Origin: Perognathus longimembris pacificus | Lineage: Eukaryota > Chordata > Mammalia > Rodentia > Heteromyidae | Assembly: GCF_023159225.1 (NCBI RefSeq) | Contig: NC_063170.1 | Coordinates: 20,941,735 to 21,005,734 of the forward strand | Length of the DNA stretch: 64,000 nucleotides | Direction: 5' to 3' | Shown here: one piece after another, positions 23,085-34,854 of the stretch | How positions within the stretch are numbered: the first letter of the stretch is position 1 | Layout of the letters: every line of letters starts with the position of its first letter | Program-made: the position numbers and the translations under genes | Notes under the pieces: model-generated | Told to the model about the DNA's origin: nothing | Seen by the model: the letters and a program-made list of their open reading frames with translations, nothing else | The model's database searches: none

Positions 23085-23640
23085 TGCACAGCATGTTTGA
23101 GGCAAAGAGAGAGAGAAAGAGCGCACAAGCTCAGAGTCAGACAAAAGACAGACAGACATGCATAACCACATTCTTGCATATGTACATTTATTGCAGCAAG
23201 TGGTGGGATCAATCTAGGTGTTCAGCAACAGATGAATGGATTAAAGAAAAGATGGTATATATACTGCTTGGAGTAGTATATCATTTTCAGGAAAATGGGT
23301 GGAAAGTGGAGATTATCATGTTCGGATAAGCTAAGCTCAAAAAGCCAAATATCTCATGTTTTCACTCATATGAATCTAGATCTAAAATGATGATGATGAT
23401 GATGATGATGATGACACATGAATGTAAAGGGGGAGAGTGGAGGGGGGTTCCCTGTGATGGGGAAGGCAGTAAGGAGGCTGAATGTTACAAGTATGTGTGA
23501 AGATGGCCAGTGAGACCCAGAAAACACTGTTTGAAAAAGGAAGAAGGAGTTAAAGGAATACAACAGAGGGGATGAACTTGTTCAAAGTATATTACACACC
23601 TACACTCTTGTTCTATTAGTGAATACTAATAAAAAATACC
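23085..23640 (+). mobile_element. L1 3' end fragment
   Basis: The ordered L1 3'-region signature is present: ACAGATGAATGGATTAAAG, GGTATATATACTG, and CTCATGTTTTCACTCATATG. A (GATGAT)n run lies at 23387-23414. Confidence 0.65.
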
Positions 23641-23649
23641 CCCCAAAGA

Positions 23650-23890
23650 GATTGTTTTACTTCTTTTGAGTATTCCCAGAAATAGAAATGCTGGATCATA
23701 TGGTAATCCTATTTTTAAAATTTGCGGAACTACTGGCCTGTTTCCTACAGCAGCTGCCCAGTTTTTATAGTCCCACCAGCACAACACAAAGACTCCAGTT
23801 CCTTTATATCTGGTCAACACTTTATTTTCTGATTTTTTTCTTTTGATATTAGCCATCATCATAGTGCAGTGTGATTAGCTGTGGTTTTTA
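23650..23890 (-). mobile_element. Old L1 fragment (reverse)
   Basis: Resembles antisense L1: AATGCTGGATCATATGGTAA, AGTCCCACCAGCA, and TTTGATATTAGCCATCATCA. Confidence 0.6.
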
Positions 23891-24119
23891 TGCTTTTTGC
23901 AATGCAGACAAGCCAGAAGCCAGAAAACATTGCAAATTTAAGGAGCCTAGACTTGATTTAGCACCTTATTTTGACATTCCGGCTCTAACACATACTAACT
24001 GTGTGGCCTTATGCAAATTACCCATTGCCTTACCAGTAAAATGGGCAAACTAATCATACAGTCTTTATATAGTTTTCAGGTGCAAAATTGTCAGAATAAT
24101 ACACTTAAAAGAACGTGGT

Positions 24120-24510
24120 ATGGGCTGAGAATGTTTAGTTGTAGAGTGCTTGCCTAGCATGCATGAAACCCTGCATTTGATTCCTCAGTACCACATAAAC
24201 AGTAAAAGCCAGAAGTGGCGCTGTGACTCAAGTGGTAGAGTGCTAGCCTTGAGCAACAAGAAGCTCAGGGATAGTGCCCAGGCCCTGAGTTCAAGCCGTG
24301 GTGGCTCATGCCTATAATCCTAGTTACTCAGGAGACTGAGATATGAGGGTTGCGTTTCAAAGTTAAACTGGGCTCTCCAATTAATCACAGAAGAAGCTGG
24401 AAGTAGTGCTATTGCTCAAGTGGTAGAGTAGCCTTGAGCAAAAGAAAGCCAGGGACAGCACCCGGCCCAGAGTTCAAACCCTAGGACTGGCAAAACAAAA
24501 AAAATATATG
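24120..24510 (+). mobile_element. IDL-Geo SINE then B1-Geo SINE
   Basis: The IDL-Geo copy (24120-24297) stops inside GAGTTCAAGCC and abuts a B1-Geo copy (24298-24510) that starts GTGGTGGCTCATGCC. Confidence 0.7.
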
Positions 24511-24544
24511 GCACAGGTAACCACAAATTTATCCTTTGTATTTG

Positions 24545-24658
24545 TTTTGATTTTTGACACAAGCTTTCGATATGTAGCCCAGGCTGGCCTTGAACTCATA
24601 ATCCTGTTTCTGTCTCCTGAGTGCTAGGATTACAGCTGTGCACCCCCATGCTCAGCAA
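24545..24658 (-). mobile_element. B1 SINE
   Basis: Contains TATGTAGCCCAGGCTGGCCT and GCTAGGATTACAGCTGTGCA. Confidence 0.8.
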
Positions 24659-25108
24659 TCATTTTGGAATGTGCCTTAAAGGGTCCATTCTGCCCTATCT
24701 GTTCCTTCTCAACCTGTACTTAGGTAGGTGTGAGAGTTCTCATTCATCAAGGACTAGACCACAATCACTGCAGAGAAAAGCTCTTGTTACCTTGCTTTCT
24801 CTTAAGAAGGGGCGGGAGACAATTGCCAAGTGAGATTTGGAGAGAAGCTGAGCAGCCATTTTGTGGAGGAGTTGGGCTATTCAGGGTGGTGGCCTGGGAA
24901 ACAGGGCAGCTGTGTGCCAAGATGAGTGCCTTCTTTCTCCTGGGCTCTCCTCCAATAACACTACACAGACTCAAAACTTTGCAGGAGCAACTAGGAAATA
25001 GACATAGGCCTTTGGCGAATTCCCCAAGCCCACGAGCATAGGGAGGCTGAGAGGTAGGAAAATAAACCTCCATTTTAATTGGGTGGGTCCCTGTGGTGGG
25101 CTCCATCC

Positions 25109-25110
<2 letters not shown>

Positions 25111-25160
<50 letters not shown>
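25111..25160. repeat. (AC)25 microsatellite
   Basis: Perfect dinucleotide array about 170 bp beyond the MT3 stop codon. It is not at a SINE tail. Confidence 0.95.
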
Positions 25161-25163
<3 letters not shown>

Positions 25164-25332
25164 CCCTTAAGAAAAGACCAGTCCTTAGTTGATGCTGTTC
25201 ATGGGATTTATCATCGCAGGTCAGTAGGCAGCAGGGGAAGGGGACAGATATGCCCACCATGGGCAGAGGCGGCACGGAGCCACTCGGCACTATTTGCACA
25301 CTGCACACAGTGGGGGAGGGAGGGAGGCATCC

Positions 25333-26592
25333 TCACTGGCAGCAGCTGCACTTCTCCGCCTCCTCTTTGCTCCCCTCTGCTCCTTTGCACACACAATCAC
25401 TGCTGCACTTCTTACATTCCTCAGGACAGCAGGAGCAGCAGCCTGCAAAGAAAATGGGGGTGTCCAATGGGAAGCCTCCCTTCTGTCTCTGTTAAAGGGG
25501 AGGGAATTACTGGGGAGGAGCTGGGGGACTGGGGAGCCATCCCACTTCAACCAGGGTTGGCTGTGCGCTCTTCCTCTCATGCCTGGCCTGACTCAGCATC
25601 AGACAGGCTCACCTTGCAGCTAGTCCACAGCCAGGGAGCCCTGGGGATGGTGGGTGCAGGCCCAGGCTGAGGAAATGCTAGGCCTTAGGGAGAAAGCACA
25701 CAAAGCTAAATGGCCTTGGAGGAGTGGCGACCAGGCTGGTGTAGAGGGTGCAAGAGCCCCATGGGGGACCTAAACCCAGTCTTATACCCAAGAACAGGTA
25801 TAAGGCCCTCACTCATGCATGACCCTCACCCATGCATGTAACACTGCTGTGAGCTGGGAGGTTTGGGGAGTTCAATTGGGGGGCCCACCAGGCCTGAGAA
25901 GCACCAAGGGCTGGAGCTTCAGAGCTCACACCCCCACCTCCCCTCACTTGGGGCCTCCCCTGTCAGTGGAGGTTTTAAATCTTGGGGCTCTAGGGAAAGT
26001 AGACCTGAGATCAATTCTCAGTCCCCAGCTGCTCACCAATCTTCTGAGAATTTATAACCCATCACCTCTTCTGTATCTACGTGGGTGGGCCAGGGCCTTT
26101 GTTAAAGTCTGCCCTGGAGGTTTTGCAAAGCCATGAGGGTCGCACCATATCCTGCGCTGTGGGGGGGGGGGGGGGGAAGGGCAGAGGCAGGGCAATGGGG
26201 GGACGGGGGGGGGGGAGGTGGAGACGCGAGTGCACTCACTTTTCTTGCATTTGGCGCAATCGCATCCACCACAGTTGCAGGTGGAGCCCTCGCAGGTGCA
26301 GGGGTCTCCTGGAAAGCGAGAGGACACAGGAAGGGTTAATGTGGTAAAAACTCCGACACCACCCCACCCCTCATTGCTGGCTTAAAAATGGGAGGTGGGC
26401 CGTCACGTTTGTGCTCTTGGCGACCTGGACACTCTCATCCTTTTCCAAGTGAGAGACAGGACATGGGGACCCTGCCCTCCCAGTGTCCTTGGGCGAAGGT
26501 CGTGGGATTCTTTGCTAGCAACAGGGTATGGCATGCAGCAGAAGGGGAGTAGGGGGCTCACCGGTAGTACAGGGGCAGGTCTCGGGGTCCAT
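25333..26592 (-). CDS. MT3: Metallothionein-3, three exons
   Basis: Neural metallothionein (growth inhibitory factor), a cytosolic zinc/copper-binding protein. Coding exons on the - strand are 26592-26562, 26308-26240 and 25442-25333, with GT/AG introns of 253 and 797 bp. The product has 69 residues. Three hallmarks identify it: MDPETCPC with the inserted Thr5, a lengthened acidic alpha-domain loop ([10 protein letters not shown]), and the C-terminus EKCSCCQ. All 20 cysteines are present. Two features are odd. The CPCP motif reads CPCT, so the second proline is lost. Exon 2 is 69 nt instead of 66, giving [15 protein letters not shown] with one extra residue between the third and fourth beta-domain Cys pair members; human MT3 is 68 residues (recalled). 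The beta domain is more acidic and less lysine-rich than usual. A GATAAA at 25207-25212 may serve as poly(A) signal. Confidence 0.95.
26160..26220. repeat. G-rich tract in MT3 intron 2
   Basis: G runs of about 16 and 10 bases close to the exon-2 donor. Confidence 0.8.
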
Positions 26593-26679
26593 GACGAGGC
26601 AAGCAGCCGCTGTGGACGGTGAACGGGCTCCTCCGGGCGATCCCACGACGCACGGCTCGTGGCAGCAGGTGGCCAGGTT

Positions 26680-26835
26680 TTTATAGCCCCAGGCGGGGGC
26701 GCGCGTGCAAAGCCGGCTGGGCGTCGCCCCCGCGCACGGCTCGGGTTCTGCCGTGCGCACTGGCCGGGCGCACTGCGGCAGCCGTGTTCCCCCCCCCCTC
26801 TCCCCAATCCCCGTCTCCGTCCCCGCCGTGCGCAC
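26680..26835 (-). promoter_or_regulatory. MT3 promoter: TATA and MRE-like sites
   Basis: TATAAA (- strand) at 26680-26685, 88 bp before the ATG. MRE cores are at 26703-26709, 26754-26760, 26761-26772 (11 of 12 bases) and 26829-26835. The region is CpG-rich. Confidence 0.7.
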
Positions 26836-26839
26836 CACG

Positions 26840-27275
26840 GCCTCCACGCACCGCGCGCACCAGCTCCTCCCGCGCGCCCCGCCCGGGTTAGGTTACCATG
26901 GAGACGCGTCCCCGGCTGGGTCCCTAGGTGCCGCCGCCGGTGGGAGTGCGCGCAGCATCTCCTGTAGAGGAGAGAGAGAGAGGCGCTATGCCCTTCCCCA
27001 GCCCTTCCTGCCCCTCGCCATCCCGTATCTGGGAGCAGAAAGAAACCCTTCACCTTGATCCCGGCATTATCCATTTCACGTGCCAGCGGCATGGAGTGTA
27101 AAAGGTGGACATGGAGGGGTCAGAACTGGGCTCTTGGTTGGAGCAACTTTGCCTACCCCAGTGTAGCAGCTCCTCTACCAAGTCCTCCCCAAAGGGCTCC
27201 GAACACCCTGCTTACATTAACTTCCTTCTTTCAAGAGACATCACCTGAGAACCCCATCTCTCCTTTGGAGGTGAT
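26840..27275. other. No gene recognised
   Basis: CpG-rich MT3 upstream sequence fading into unique sequence. Confidence 0.3.
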
Positions 27276-27479
27276 TTTTTTTTTTTTGGCCAGTCCTGGA
27301 GCTTGGACTCAGGGCCTGAACACTGTCCCTGGCTTCTTTTTGCTCAAGGCTAGCACTCTGCCACTTGAGCCACAGCGCCACTTCTGGCCGTTTTCTGTAT
27401 ATGTGGTGCTGGGGAATTGAACCCAGGGCCTCATGTATACAAGGCAAGCACTCTTGCCACTAGGCCATATCCCCAGCCC
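27276..27479 (-). mobile_element. IDL-Geo SINE
   Basis: Poly(T), GGCCAGTCCTGGAGCTTGGA, ending CCATATCCCCAGCCCT. Confidence 0.9.
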
Positions 27480-27487
27480 TTGACGAC

Positions 27488-27626
<139 letters not shown>

Positions 27627-28034
27627 TGCTAGTCCTGGGGCTTGGACTCAGGGCCTGAGCACTGTCCCTGGCTTCTTTTTTTTTTTTTTGGCCAGTCCTG
27701 GGCCTTGGACTCAGGGCCTAAGCACCGTCCCTGGCTTCTTCCCGCTCAAGGCTAGCACTCTGCCACTTGAGCCACAGCGCCGCTTCTGGCCGTTTTCTGT
27801 ATATGTGGTGCTGGGGAATCGAACCTAGGGCCTCGTGTATCCGAGGCAGGCACTCTTGCCACTAGGCTATATCCCCACCCCCCTGGTTTCTTTTTGCTCA
27901 AGGCAGCACTCTACTACCCGAGCCACAGTGCCACTTCTGGCTTTTTCTATATATATGTGGTGCTGGGGGATCAAACTCAGGGCTTCTTGTATATGAGGGG
28001 AGCACTCTACCACTAGGCCATATTCCCAGTCCTG
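27627..28034 (-). mobile_element. IDL-Geo nested in another IDL-Geo
   Basis: The outer element is at 27627-27678 and 27882-28034. The inner, less diverged copy is at about 27679-27881. The junction repeat is CCTGGCTTC on the left and CCTGGTTTC on the right. Confidence 0.75.
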
Positions 28035-28632
28035 TCCTTGATTTCTTTTGCTCAAGGATAGCACTCTACTACTTTGAGTCACAGTACCACTTCCAGATTT
28101 CTGGTGGTTAATTGGAGATAAGGGTCTCATGGAGACTTTTCCGCCCAGGCTGGCTTCAAACTGAGATCCTCAGAACTCAGCCTCCTGAGTGGCTAGGATC
28201 ACAGGTATGAGACACCAGTGCCTGGCTGGCCTTGGTTTTTGTTTTTGAACCAGTATTGGGGTTTTGAATTTAGAATATCTTGCTTGCCCAGGTGTCTTGT
28301 TTGGTCAACTTTTTGCTGTTTATTTTGGAGGTGAAGTCTCTAGGCTTTTCTACCTGGGCTGCCTTTGAACCACCATCCTATCATCCTTTTTTTTTTATAT
28401 ACTGGGACTTGAACTCAGCCTCCTGTTCTGACTCAGCTTTTTCACCCAAGGCTGTTGCTCTACCACTGGAGTCATACCCATACTTTCTGCTTTTTTGTGT
28501 GTGTGTGTGCTGGCTAATTGGAAATAGGTGTCTCACAGACTTTTTCCTGCCTGGGCTGGTCTCTAACCTTGACCCACAGATCTCAGCCTCCTGAGAAGCT
28601 AAGATTGCAGGCACGAACCACCAGCACCCAGT
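28035..28632 (-). mobile_element. Reverse B1-Geo SINEs
   Basis: One copy is at 28035-28228. A degraded stretch (28240-28385) follows, then a second copy at 28386-28632 with a GTGTGTGTG insert. Confidence 0.65.
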
Positions 28633-29395
28633 CCACCATCTTTCTTAAGCTGATTTGCTTAGGTATTTTGTCACAGCAGCTCATAGTGAATGAAGTCCTG
28701 TAGGCTAGGTTCACACTGAGACCTTGCCACTTCCTGGCAGGTTCTAGTAAGTTATTTAACATGGCTGTACCTTGCTTTGCTCAGGGGGAGAGTAGGAGCC
28801 ATGTTAGTTTCTGCTTCATTCATTTGTCAGAGGCTTAAGTGGGGTAGCATTTGCAAAGCACTCAGGTTAGGGTAAGATCCTCATCATGCTGACCTTCATC
28901 ATTTATAAATGAGATTAGGTGAGGACTCTGCAGGGAACTAAAGCCCTTATATAACATTCAACCTCATTTCCTCAAATGTCATGGCCTCCACTTGATACAG
29001 GACTGAAGTGACTCAGCCACATCCATCAGTCCTCACTCGAGGCCCTGCACCCCATCTAAGTGCTTCCCAATAGAAGGGCATTCGTGGGGACTTACCTTCA
29101 GCCACACTGAAGCTAACAGGCAGGACCAGGTTGGATGAGAGGAGGAGCTCATTCAGGTTCACACCAACTAAGAGATGGAAAATCCCCAAATGATCTCACA
29201 AAAAAAGCTAGGAGCCCAGCAAGTCCCACACCCTGACTGAAATCGATCCAACACAGGATTATGACTATTGCTTCATTCTCAGAGTTTCTCAATTTGCTAT
29301 TCTAGGACTAAACAGTTGGACAGAATTTTAGGAACCTGGGTAAAAGTGGTATATGAAAAGGTAGCAATTATGTTTATCTGAAAATAAAGTGATGT
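28633..29395. other. No gene recognised
   Basis: Unique-looking sequence with no coding signature. Confidence 0.3.
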
Positions 29396-29396
29396 G

Positions 29397-29790
29397 GACA
29401 GTCCTAGGGCTTAAACTCAGGGCCTGGGCACGGTCCCTGAGCTTTTCTGCTCAAAGCTAGTGCTCTACCACTTTAAACCACAGCTCTACTTCTGGTTTTC
29501 TGGTAGTTAATTGGAGATAAAAGTCTCACGGACTTTTCCTGCTCAGGCTAGCTTTGAACCTTGATCCTCAGATCTCAGCCTCCTGAGTAGCTAGGATGAC
29601 AGGTGTGAGCCACTGGCGTCTGCCTATGCTTAGCTTTTTCACTCAAGGTTGGCACTCTTCCACTTGAGCCACATCTCCATGTTTGCTAATTGAGAATAAG
29701 AGAGTCACAGACTTTCTTGCCTGGGTGGCTTTGAACCCTAATCCTCGGATCTTACCCTCCTCTGTAGGTATGATTCCAAATGTGGGCACC
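29397..29790 (-). mobile_element. Two reverse B1-Geo SINEs
   Basis: A complete copy (29397-29624) and a 5'-shortened one (29625-29790), both ending in reversed 7SL sequence. Confidence 0.75.
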
Positions 29791-30065
29791 TACCTCTTTT
29801 GTGTCTTCAAAAGGCCATGGATGATTCTTTGCTATATATGGTCACTGGCAGGATTAGGGATATTGGAGGAAGAGAGTCAGGATGGAGAGCAGCCTCCAGC
29901 TAATAAGGTGGCCAAGTTAACTCAACCAGAAAATGAATCCATCTCTTGGTTTCTAGTGCCTGGCTCTAAGAAACTGGGTGTTTCCAGAGGGGCTGATCTT
30001 TCTGATGTGATTGGGGGAGAGGTGGCCTTGTATCTGTGACTTTGTAACTTTCAAGATTTCCTCAT

Positions 30066-30282
30066 CCGGGTCTGGGAATATGGCCTAGTGGCAAGAGTGC
30101 TTGCCTCGTATACATGAAGCCCTGGGTTTGATTCCCCAGCACCACATACATAGAAAATGGCCAGAAGTGGTGCTGTGGCTCAAGTGGCAGAGTACTAGCA
30201 AAAAAGAAGCCAGGGACAGTGCTCAGGCCCTGAGTCCAAGGCCCAGGACTGGCCAAAAAAAAAAAAAAAAAAAAAAAAAAAG
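30066..30282 (+). mobile_element. IDL-Geo SINE with long poly(A)
   Basis: A 26-base A tail. It is flanked by AGATTTCCTCATCCG and AGATTTCTTCGTCCG, a 15-bp target duplication with two differences. Confidence 0.9.
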
Positions 30283-31095
30283 ATTTCTTCGTCCGCTAAC
30301 ACAAAGCAGATTGTACCCAAGTGTGATTTTCACAAGGGGGCCCCAGGGTCACTGCTCAAATGCTGGGTTGAGCAGGGCAAGGCAGGACAGGGTGCAAGAT
30401 GCATCAATAATCCCCTGACAACCTTGAGGTTAATATCACAAAGGACTGGACTCCCAGCAACCCCTCCTGTCAGTGCTGGAGCCCCGCTGAGTCAAGGACA
30501 GCCACTTTATAGAAGTGGTTCCTATACGCAGTGGGGACCAAGGCTACATGGCTTGGAGACTATGGTGGAGTGGTGAGCATCCACTTTAGTTGGGGGGGAT
30601 TGACTTGTAAGGACTGTCGCAATGCAAGTCACTAAGCTCCCTACCAGGAGCAGACAGTGGGTCTCAACAGGCTTCCTACCCCAGATCACCTTGACTCTGA
30701 GCCAGAATCTTCCCACAAACTGCAGAAAACAAAGCAACAGAAAACCTGAATCAAAACAAAGCAAAACAGTGAAGATGGACATTCTTTTTGTTGTTGTTTT
30801 ACTTTTTAAAAATTCTCTTTTTATTTTTGAGGCAGGATCTCACTAGGTACCTTATTTTTTTTAAATGCACCAGTTGTCCAATTACTGAATATGCAACCCC
30901 TAATGCTTATATGAAAAAGCAAAATACTTGATAGCACAGGCAGTGCTCCTTGTAGCTTCTAGGAGATCTTTTACATGCATATATTTATACACACATGCAT
31001 CCATATACATATATGCATATATTGTATATGTATACACATATAGGTATAGCTGAGCAAACATTAAAAAAATAGCATTCAGTTGTACATGGGAAAAA
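30283..31095. other. No gene recognised
   Basis: Unique-looking sequence with an ATATACAT-rich stretch near 30970-31045. Confidence 0.3.
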
Positions 31096-31098
31096 AAA

Positions 31099-31445
31099 GG
31101 CAGGTGCCAGTGGTTCATGCCTATAACCCTAACTACTCAGGAGGCTGAGATCTGAGGATCACAGCTTAAAGCCAGCCCAGGTAGGAAAGGTTATGAGACT
31201 CCTATCTCCAATTAACCACCAGAAACCCATAATTGGAGCTATGGCTCAGAGTGGTAGAGTGCTGACCTTGAGGAAAAAAAAAAAAAAAAAACTGCTCATG
31301 GACAGCACCCAGGCCTGAGTTCAAGCCCCACAAATGACAAAAGAAAAAGAAAAAGAAATCAGGTAGGCCCTGCTACTGGGGAGGTTGAATCAGGAGGATC
31401 ACTTGAATCCAGCCTGAGCAACATAGCAAGAGCCTGTTGAGAAAA
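31099..31445 (+). mobile_element. B1-Geo SINE and B1 fragment
   Basis: A complete composite (31099-31345) followed by a B1-type piece including CAGCCTGAGCAACATAGCAA. Confidence 0.7.
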
Positions 31446-31580
31446 AGAGAGGGGAGGAGACGGGGTGGGGGGTAGGGGATAGAGTGAGACAGAGGGACAG
31501 ACAGACAGAAGTGGAAAACAAGGAAAGGAGAGGGGAGGGAAGGACAAAATATAGAAGGGAAGAAAGGAAGGAAAAGTATA
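31440..31580. repeat. Purine-rich (GA-rich) low-complexity tract
   Basis: Imperfect GA/GGGA/GGAA repeat at the tail of a B1-like element. Confidence 0.7.
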
Positions 31581-32480
31581 TGTGTGGGAGGACCACTATT
31601 ACTCCCTGGGTGGGTGATTTGTAGACTATTACTCTGTCATTTCATCATAACCATTCCACGTGGGTATGCATGTTCAGTGTCTGTGTTACATCCTGGTGTC
31701 CACTGGCCCTAGCTTACTTGAAAAAATTTTGTACATGTAGACATTAAGACATTTCTAGTTTTATGCAATCATTTTTATAAGGGGAGGGTTTCTTTTTTAA
31801 GGAATAGATTTACCAGGAGTGAAGCCCTGGGGCTCAATGAGACAAACGTTTTTGTTGGTCTTTCTTGTGTATTATCAAATTGTGCCTTTTCACCAGCTGG
31901 GGTTTGTTGGTGCTGTTCAGGCCTTACTCCTGATCTGCTAACCTTGCTTTGTGAATCTGAGTACTTTGCACTTTGTGAAGGTCTTTAACAGGTGTGTCCC
32001 TGTGGCCTGGGGAGAGCTTGTGCTGAGGGATCGTCCTAGAAGCTCTATTCCAGGGTCTTAGTTCCTTTCTGGACCATCTTAGGCCCCAAATTATCCAGGT
32101 AGAAGCAGGGAGAGGGTTGTCAACCCTGGCATGACCTTCCAGAACTCAGATTATGCTGCTGGGCCTGACTTGGGCCGAGAGCGCCCCCTGCAGCTGGTGT
32201 GAGGAACTTTCTGTCCTGAGATCTGGCCTATTCTCCCTCCCATCACACTCCTCAGGCCTCTGGTCCAGTGTGGGGAAACACACAGTGCAAAGTAAGTGAC
32301 AGAGTGTGACATGACAATTATGCTTTTTAAGAACAAGAACCTGCGGGGCTAATTTGTATTTTCTCTCATGTCTACCATTCAATTCCTGTGTTTTGAAAAC
32401 TTTCTGTCTTTGACATCAGTATTAGGACAACCTATAAATCTTCTCAGCACTCAGATATAGTCAGTATTTATTTACTTATT
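31581..32480. other. No gene recognised
   Basis: Unique-looking sequence. Open frames are short and unsupported. Confidence 0.3.
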
Positions 32481-32486
32481 TTTATT

Positions 32487-32840
32487 TATTTGGTCCTGGG
32501 GCTTGAACGCTAGACCTGGGTGCTGGCCCTGAACTCTTCAGCTCAAGGCTAGCATTCTACCACTTGTTCCACTGCATCACTGCCAGTTTTCTGGTGGTTA
32601 ATTGGAGATAAGAGTCTCACGGACTTCCCTGCCTAGGCTAGCTTTGAACCGAAATCCTCAGTTCTCAAACTCAGGGTCTGGGCACTGTCCTTGACCTTCT
32701 TTTACTCATGACTAGCACTCTACCACTTGAACCACAGAGCCACTTCTGGCCTTTTCTGTTTATGTGGTACTGAGGAATCGAACCCAGGGCTTCATGCATG
32801 CTAGGCAAGCACTCTACCACTAAGCCACATTCCCAGCCCC
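32487..32840 (-). mobile_element. B1-Geo then IDL-Geo SINE (reverse)
   Basis: B1-Geo fragment at 32487-32667 and IDL-Geo at 32668-32840, the latter ending CACATTCCCAGCCCC. Confidence 0.75.
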
Positions 32841-32844
32841 AGAA

Positions 32845-32995
32845 TTTTTTTAAAAATAATTATTTATTGTCAAAGTGATGTACAGAGGGGTTACAGTTTC
32901 ATATGTAAGGCAGTGGGTACATTTCTTATACAATTTGTTACCTCCTCCCTCATTTCCCCCCTTCCTTCTCCCTCCCAGAATTTTTTTAAGTAAAG
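32845..32995 (-). mobile_element. L1 3' end (reverse)
   Basis: ATTATTTATTGTCAAAGTGA, TACAGAGGGGTTACAGTTTC, and GTGGGTACATTTCTTATAC. The same blocks recur at 33622 and 62982. Confidence 0.65.
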
Positions 32996-33018
32996 GAAAG
33001 TATTGAAAAGTGAAAGGA

Positions 33019-33246
33019 GGGCTGGGGATATAGCCTAGTGGCAAGAGTGCCTGCCTCGGATACACGAGGCCCTAGGTTCGATTCCCCAGCACCACATATA
33101 CAGAAAACGGTCAGAAGCGGCGCTGTGGCTCAAGTGGCAGAGTGCTAGCCTTGAGCAAAAAAGAAGCCAGGGACAGTGCTCAGGCCCTGAGTCCAAGGCC
33201 CAGGACTGGCCAAAAAAAAAAGAAAAAAGAAAAGAAAAGAAAAAAA
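33019..33246 (+). mobile_element. IDL-Geo SINE with exact 14-bp TSD
   Basis: Flanked by GAAAAGTGAAAGGA at 33005-33018 and 33247-33260. Both monomers are close to consensus, so the insertion is recent. Confidence 0.9.
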
Positions 33247-33260
33247 GAAAAGTGAAAGGA

Positions 33261-33615
33261 AGTACCAGAAACTCTCAATCTAAAGAGGAGAACTAAACCA
33301 GGCTGGATGGTGTCAGTTACAAGAGCAGATGTTGACAATTAGTTGATCACACAGTGCCAAATCCAAGTTCCTGAATTACAGAAGCTACCACATCTTCTGT
33401 AATAAAAAAAGCCAAAGTGTAGACAGAAATCCTTCATGATTGGGCCTGGAACAGTGTTGCGTGCAGCCTTCTCCCTGTTTTATCAATACAGCACAGACAA
33501 GAGTTAGCCTCTGAATGAGGATGACATAAACCCGGGTCCCCTTCCAACTTTTGCAAGCCGTATGACTTGGTGCAAACCTCCTGGAGCCTCAACTTTCTCA
33601 TTGGTAAAGTGAAAC
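33261..33615. other. No gene recognised
   Basis: Unique-looking sequence. Confidence 0.3.
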
Positions 33616-33619
33616 TTCT

Positions 33620-33755
33620 TTTTTTTTTTTTCCCAAATTTTTATTATCAAACTGATGTACAGAGAGGTTATAGTTTCATACGTTAGGCATTGGATACATT
33701 TCTTGTACTGTTTGTTACCTCGTCCTTCATTACCCCCTCCCCCCTCCCCAAAGTG
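33620..33755 (-). mobile_element. L1 3' end (reverse)
   Basis: Poly(T), then TTATTATCAAACTGATGTAC and GAGAGGTTATAGTTTCATAC. Confidence 0.7.
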
Positions 33756-34255
33756 GAACTTCTAATAAGAATTCTCTCTAGGGCTCTTACCCCAGAGAGA
33801 ATGGGCAGGTACCTCACCTTCGAAGGGTCTTTGACAGAAGTAAAGAGGGAGGTCTTGTTTGCATTGTACCCTTTTCCTTCCCAATGTGGGTTGTTCCACT
33901 CTATGTGGACACCAGAACTCACCTATCTATTCCAAGCTCATGTATTGTCCATCCCTGAAAGAATAGTCCCTAGCCATCCCTCAGGCCCAGGAACACACTG
34001 ATGGCACAGTCTCTATGTAGCAAAGACAGGCCTGAGGAAGAGATAATCATATATTCAACCTTGAAATGGAGTTTGGGGTCTCAAGTACCCAAAGCACTAT
34101 TCAAATGGGGGATAGGAGCTGGAAAGAAAGGAGCAATAGGCATAAATTCCTTCTCCTTGGACCTCCTGGCTCCTAGTCTGAGGTAGGGACCTGAGGTAGG
34201 GACCTGGGGGAGGGTGTGGGGGGTGGTATGTGTGTGTGTATGCACACTGGTACTA
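33756..34255. other. No gene recognised
   Basis: Unique-looking sequence ending in a TGTGTGTGTATG stretch beside the next SINE tail. Confidence 0.3.
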
Positions 34256-34257
34256 GA

Positions 34258-34485
34258 ACTTTTTTTTTTTTTGCCAGTCCTGGGGCTTGAACTCAGGTCC
34301 TGGGCACTGTTCTTGAGCTTCTTTTGCTCAAGGCTGCACTCTATCACTCGAGCCACATCTCCATTTCCAGATTTTGCTGATTATTTGAAGATAAGAATCT
34401 CTCAGATTTGTCTGCATGAGCTGGCTTCCAATAAGGATTCTCAGAATCAGCCTCCTGACTAGCTAGAGTTAAAGCCATGAGCTGG
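34258..34485 (-). mobile_element. B1-Geo SINE
   Basis: Poly(T), GCCAGTCCTGGGGCTTGAAC, ending in a diverged reversed 7SL half. Confidence 0.75.
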
Positions 34486-34659
34486 CCATACCCAGGGTAC
34501 TTCTGATTATTATTATTTTGATTATTATTAGGGTATTTATAAAATGCTTCTCACAGTGCTTGTTTGGCACACAATAAGTATTTGTTAAATAGTACTTATT
34601 GGTATTATTACTAAAACAAGGATATGAAGTCTGATTCTCTCTTTCAAAAATGTGATTGG

Positions 34660-34850
34660 AGCTTGGTGCCAGTATCTCAGGCCTGTCTAGCTACATGGCA
34701 GGCTGAGTTTAGGAGGATTAAGGTTCTAAACCAGAGACTACATTTCAAGGAAGAAGCTGAGCATGGTGATATATGCCTGTCATCTCAATTATGACTGAAA
34801 GCCTAAATTAGGTGGATTGTAGTTTAGATGTGTGCCTGACCAGGATGCAG
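34660..34850 (+). mobile_element. Diverged B1-like fragments
   Basis: Two 7SL-like starts, GCTTGGTGCCAGTATCTCAG and GCTGAGCATGGTGATATATG. Confidence 0.45.
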
Positions 34851-34854
34851 TATC

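Noticed and set aside
26403..27092. 229-codon frame on the - strand over MT3 exon 1 and promoter
   Set aside because: It runs through the MT3 TATA box, 5' UTR and intron in one frame and has no recognisable product; GC composition explains it.
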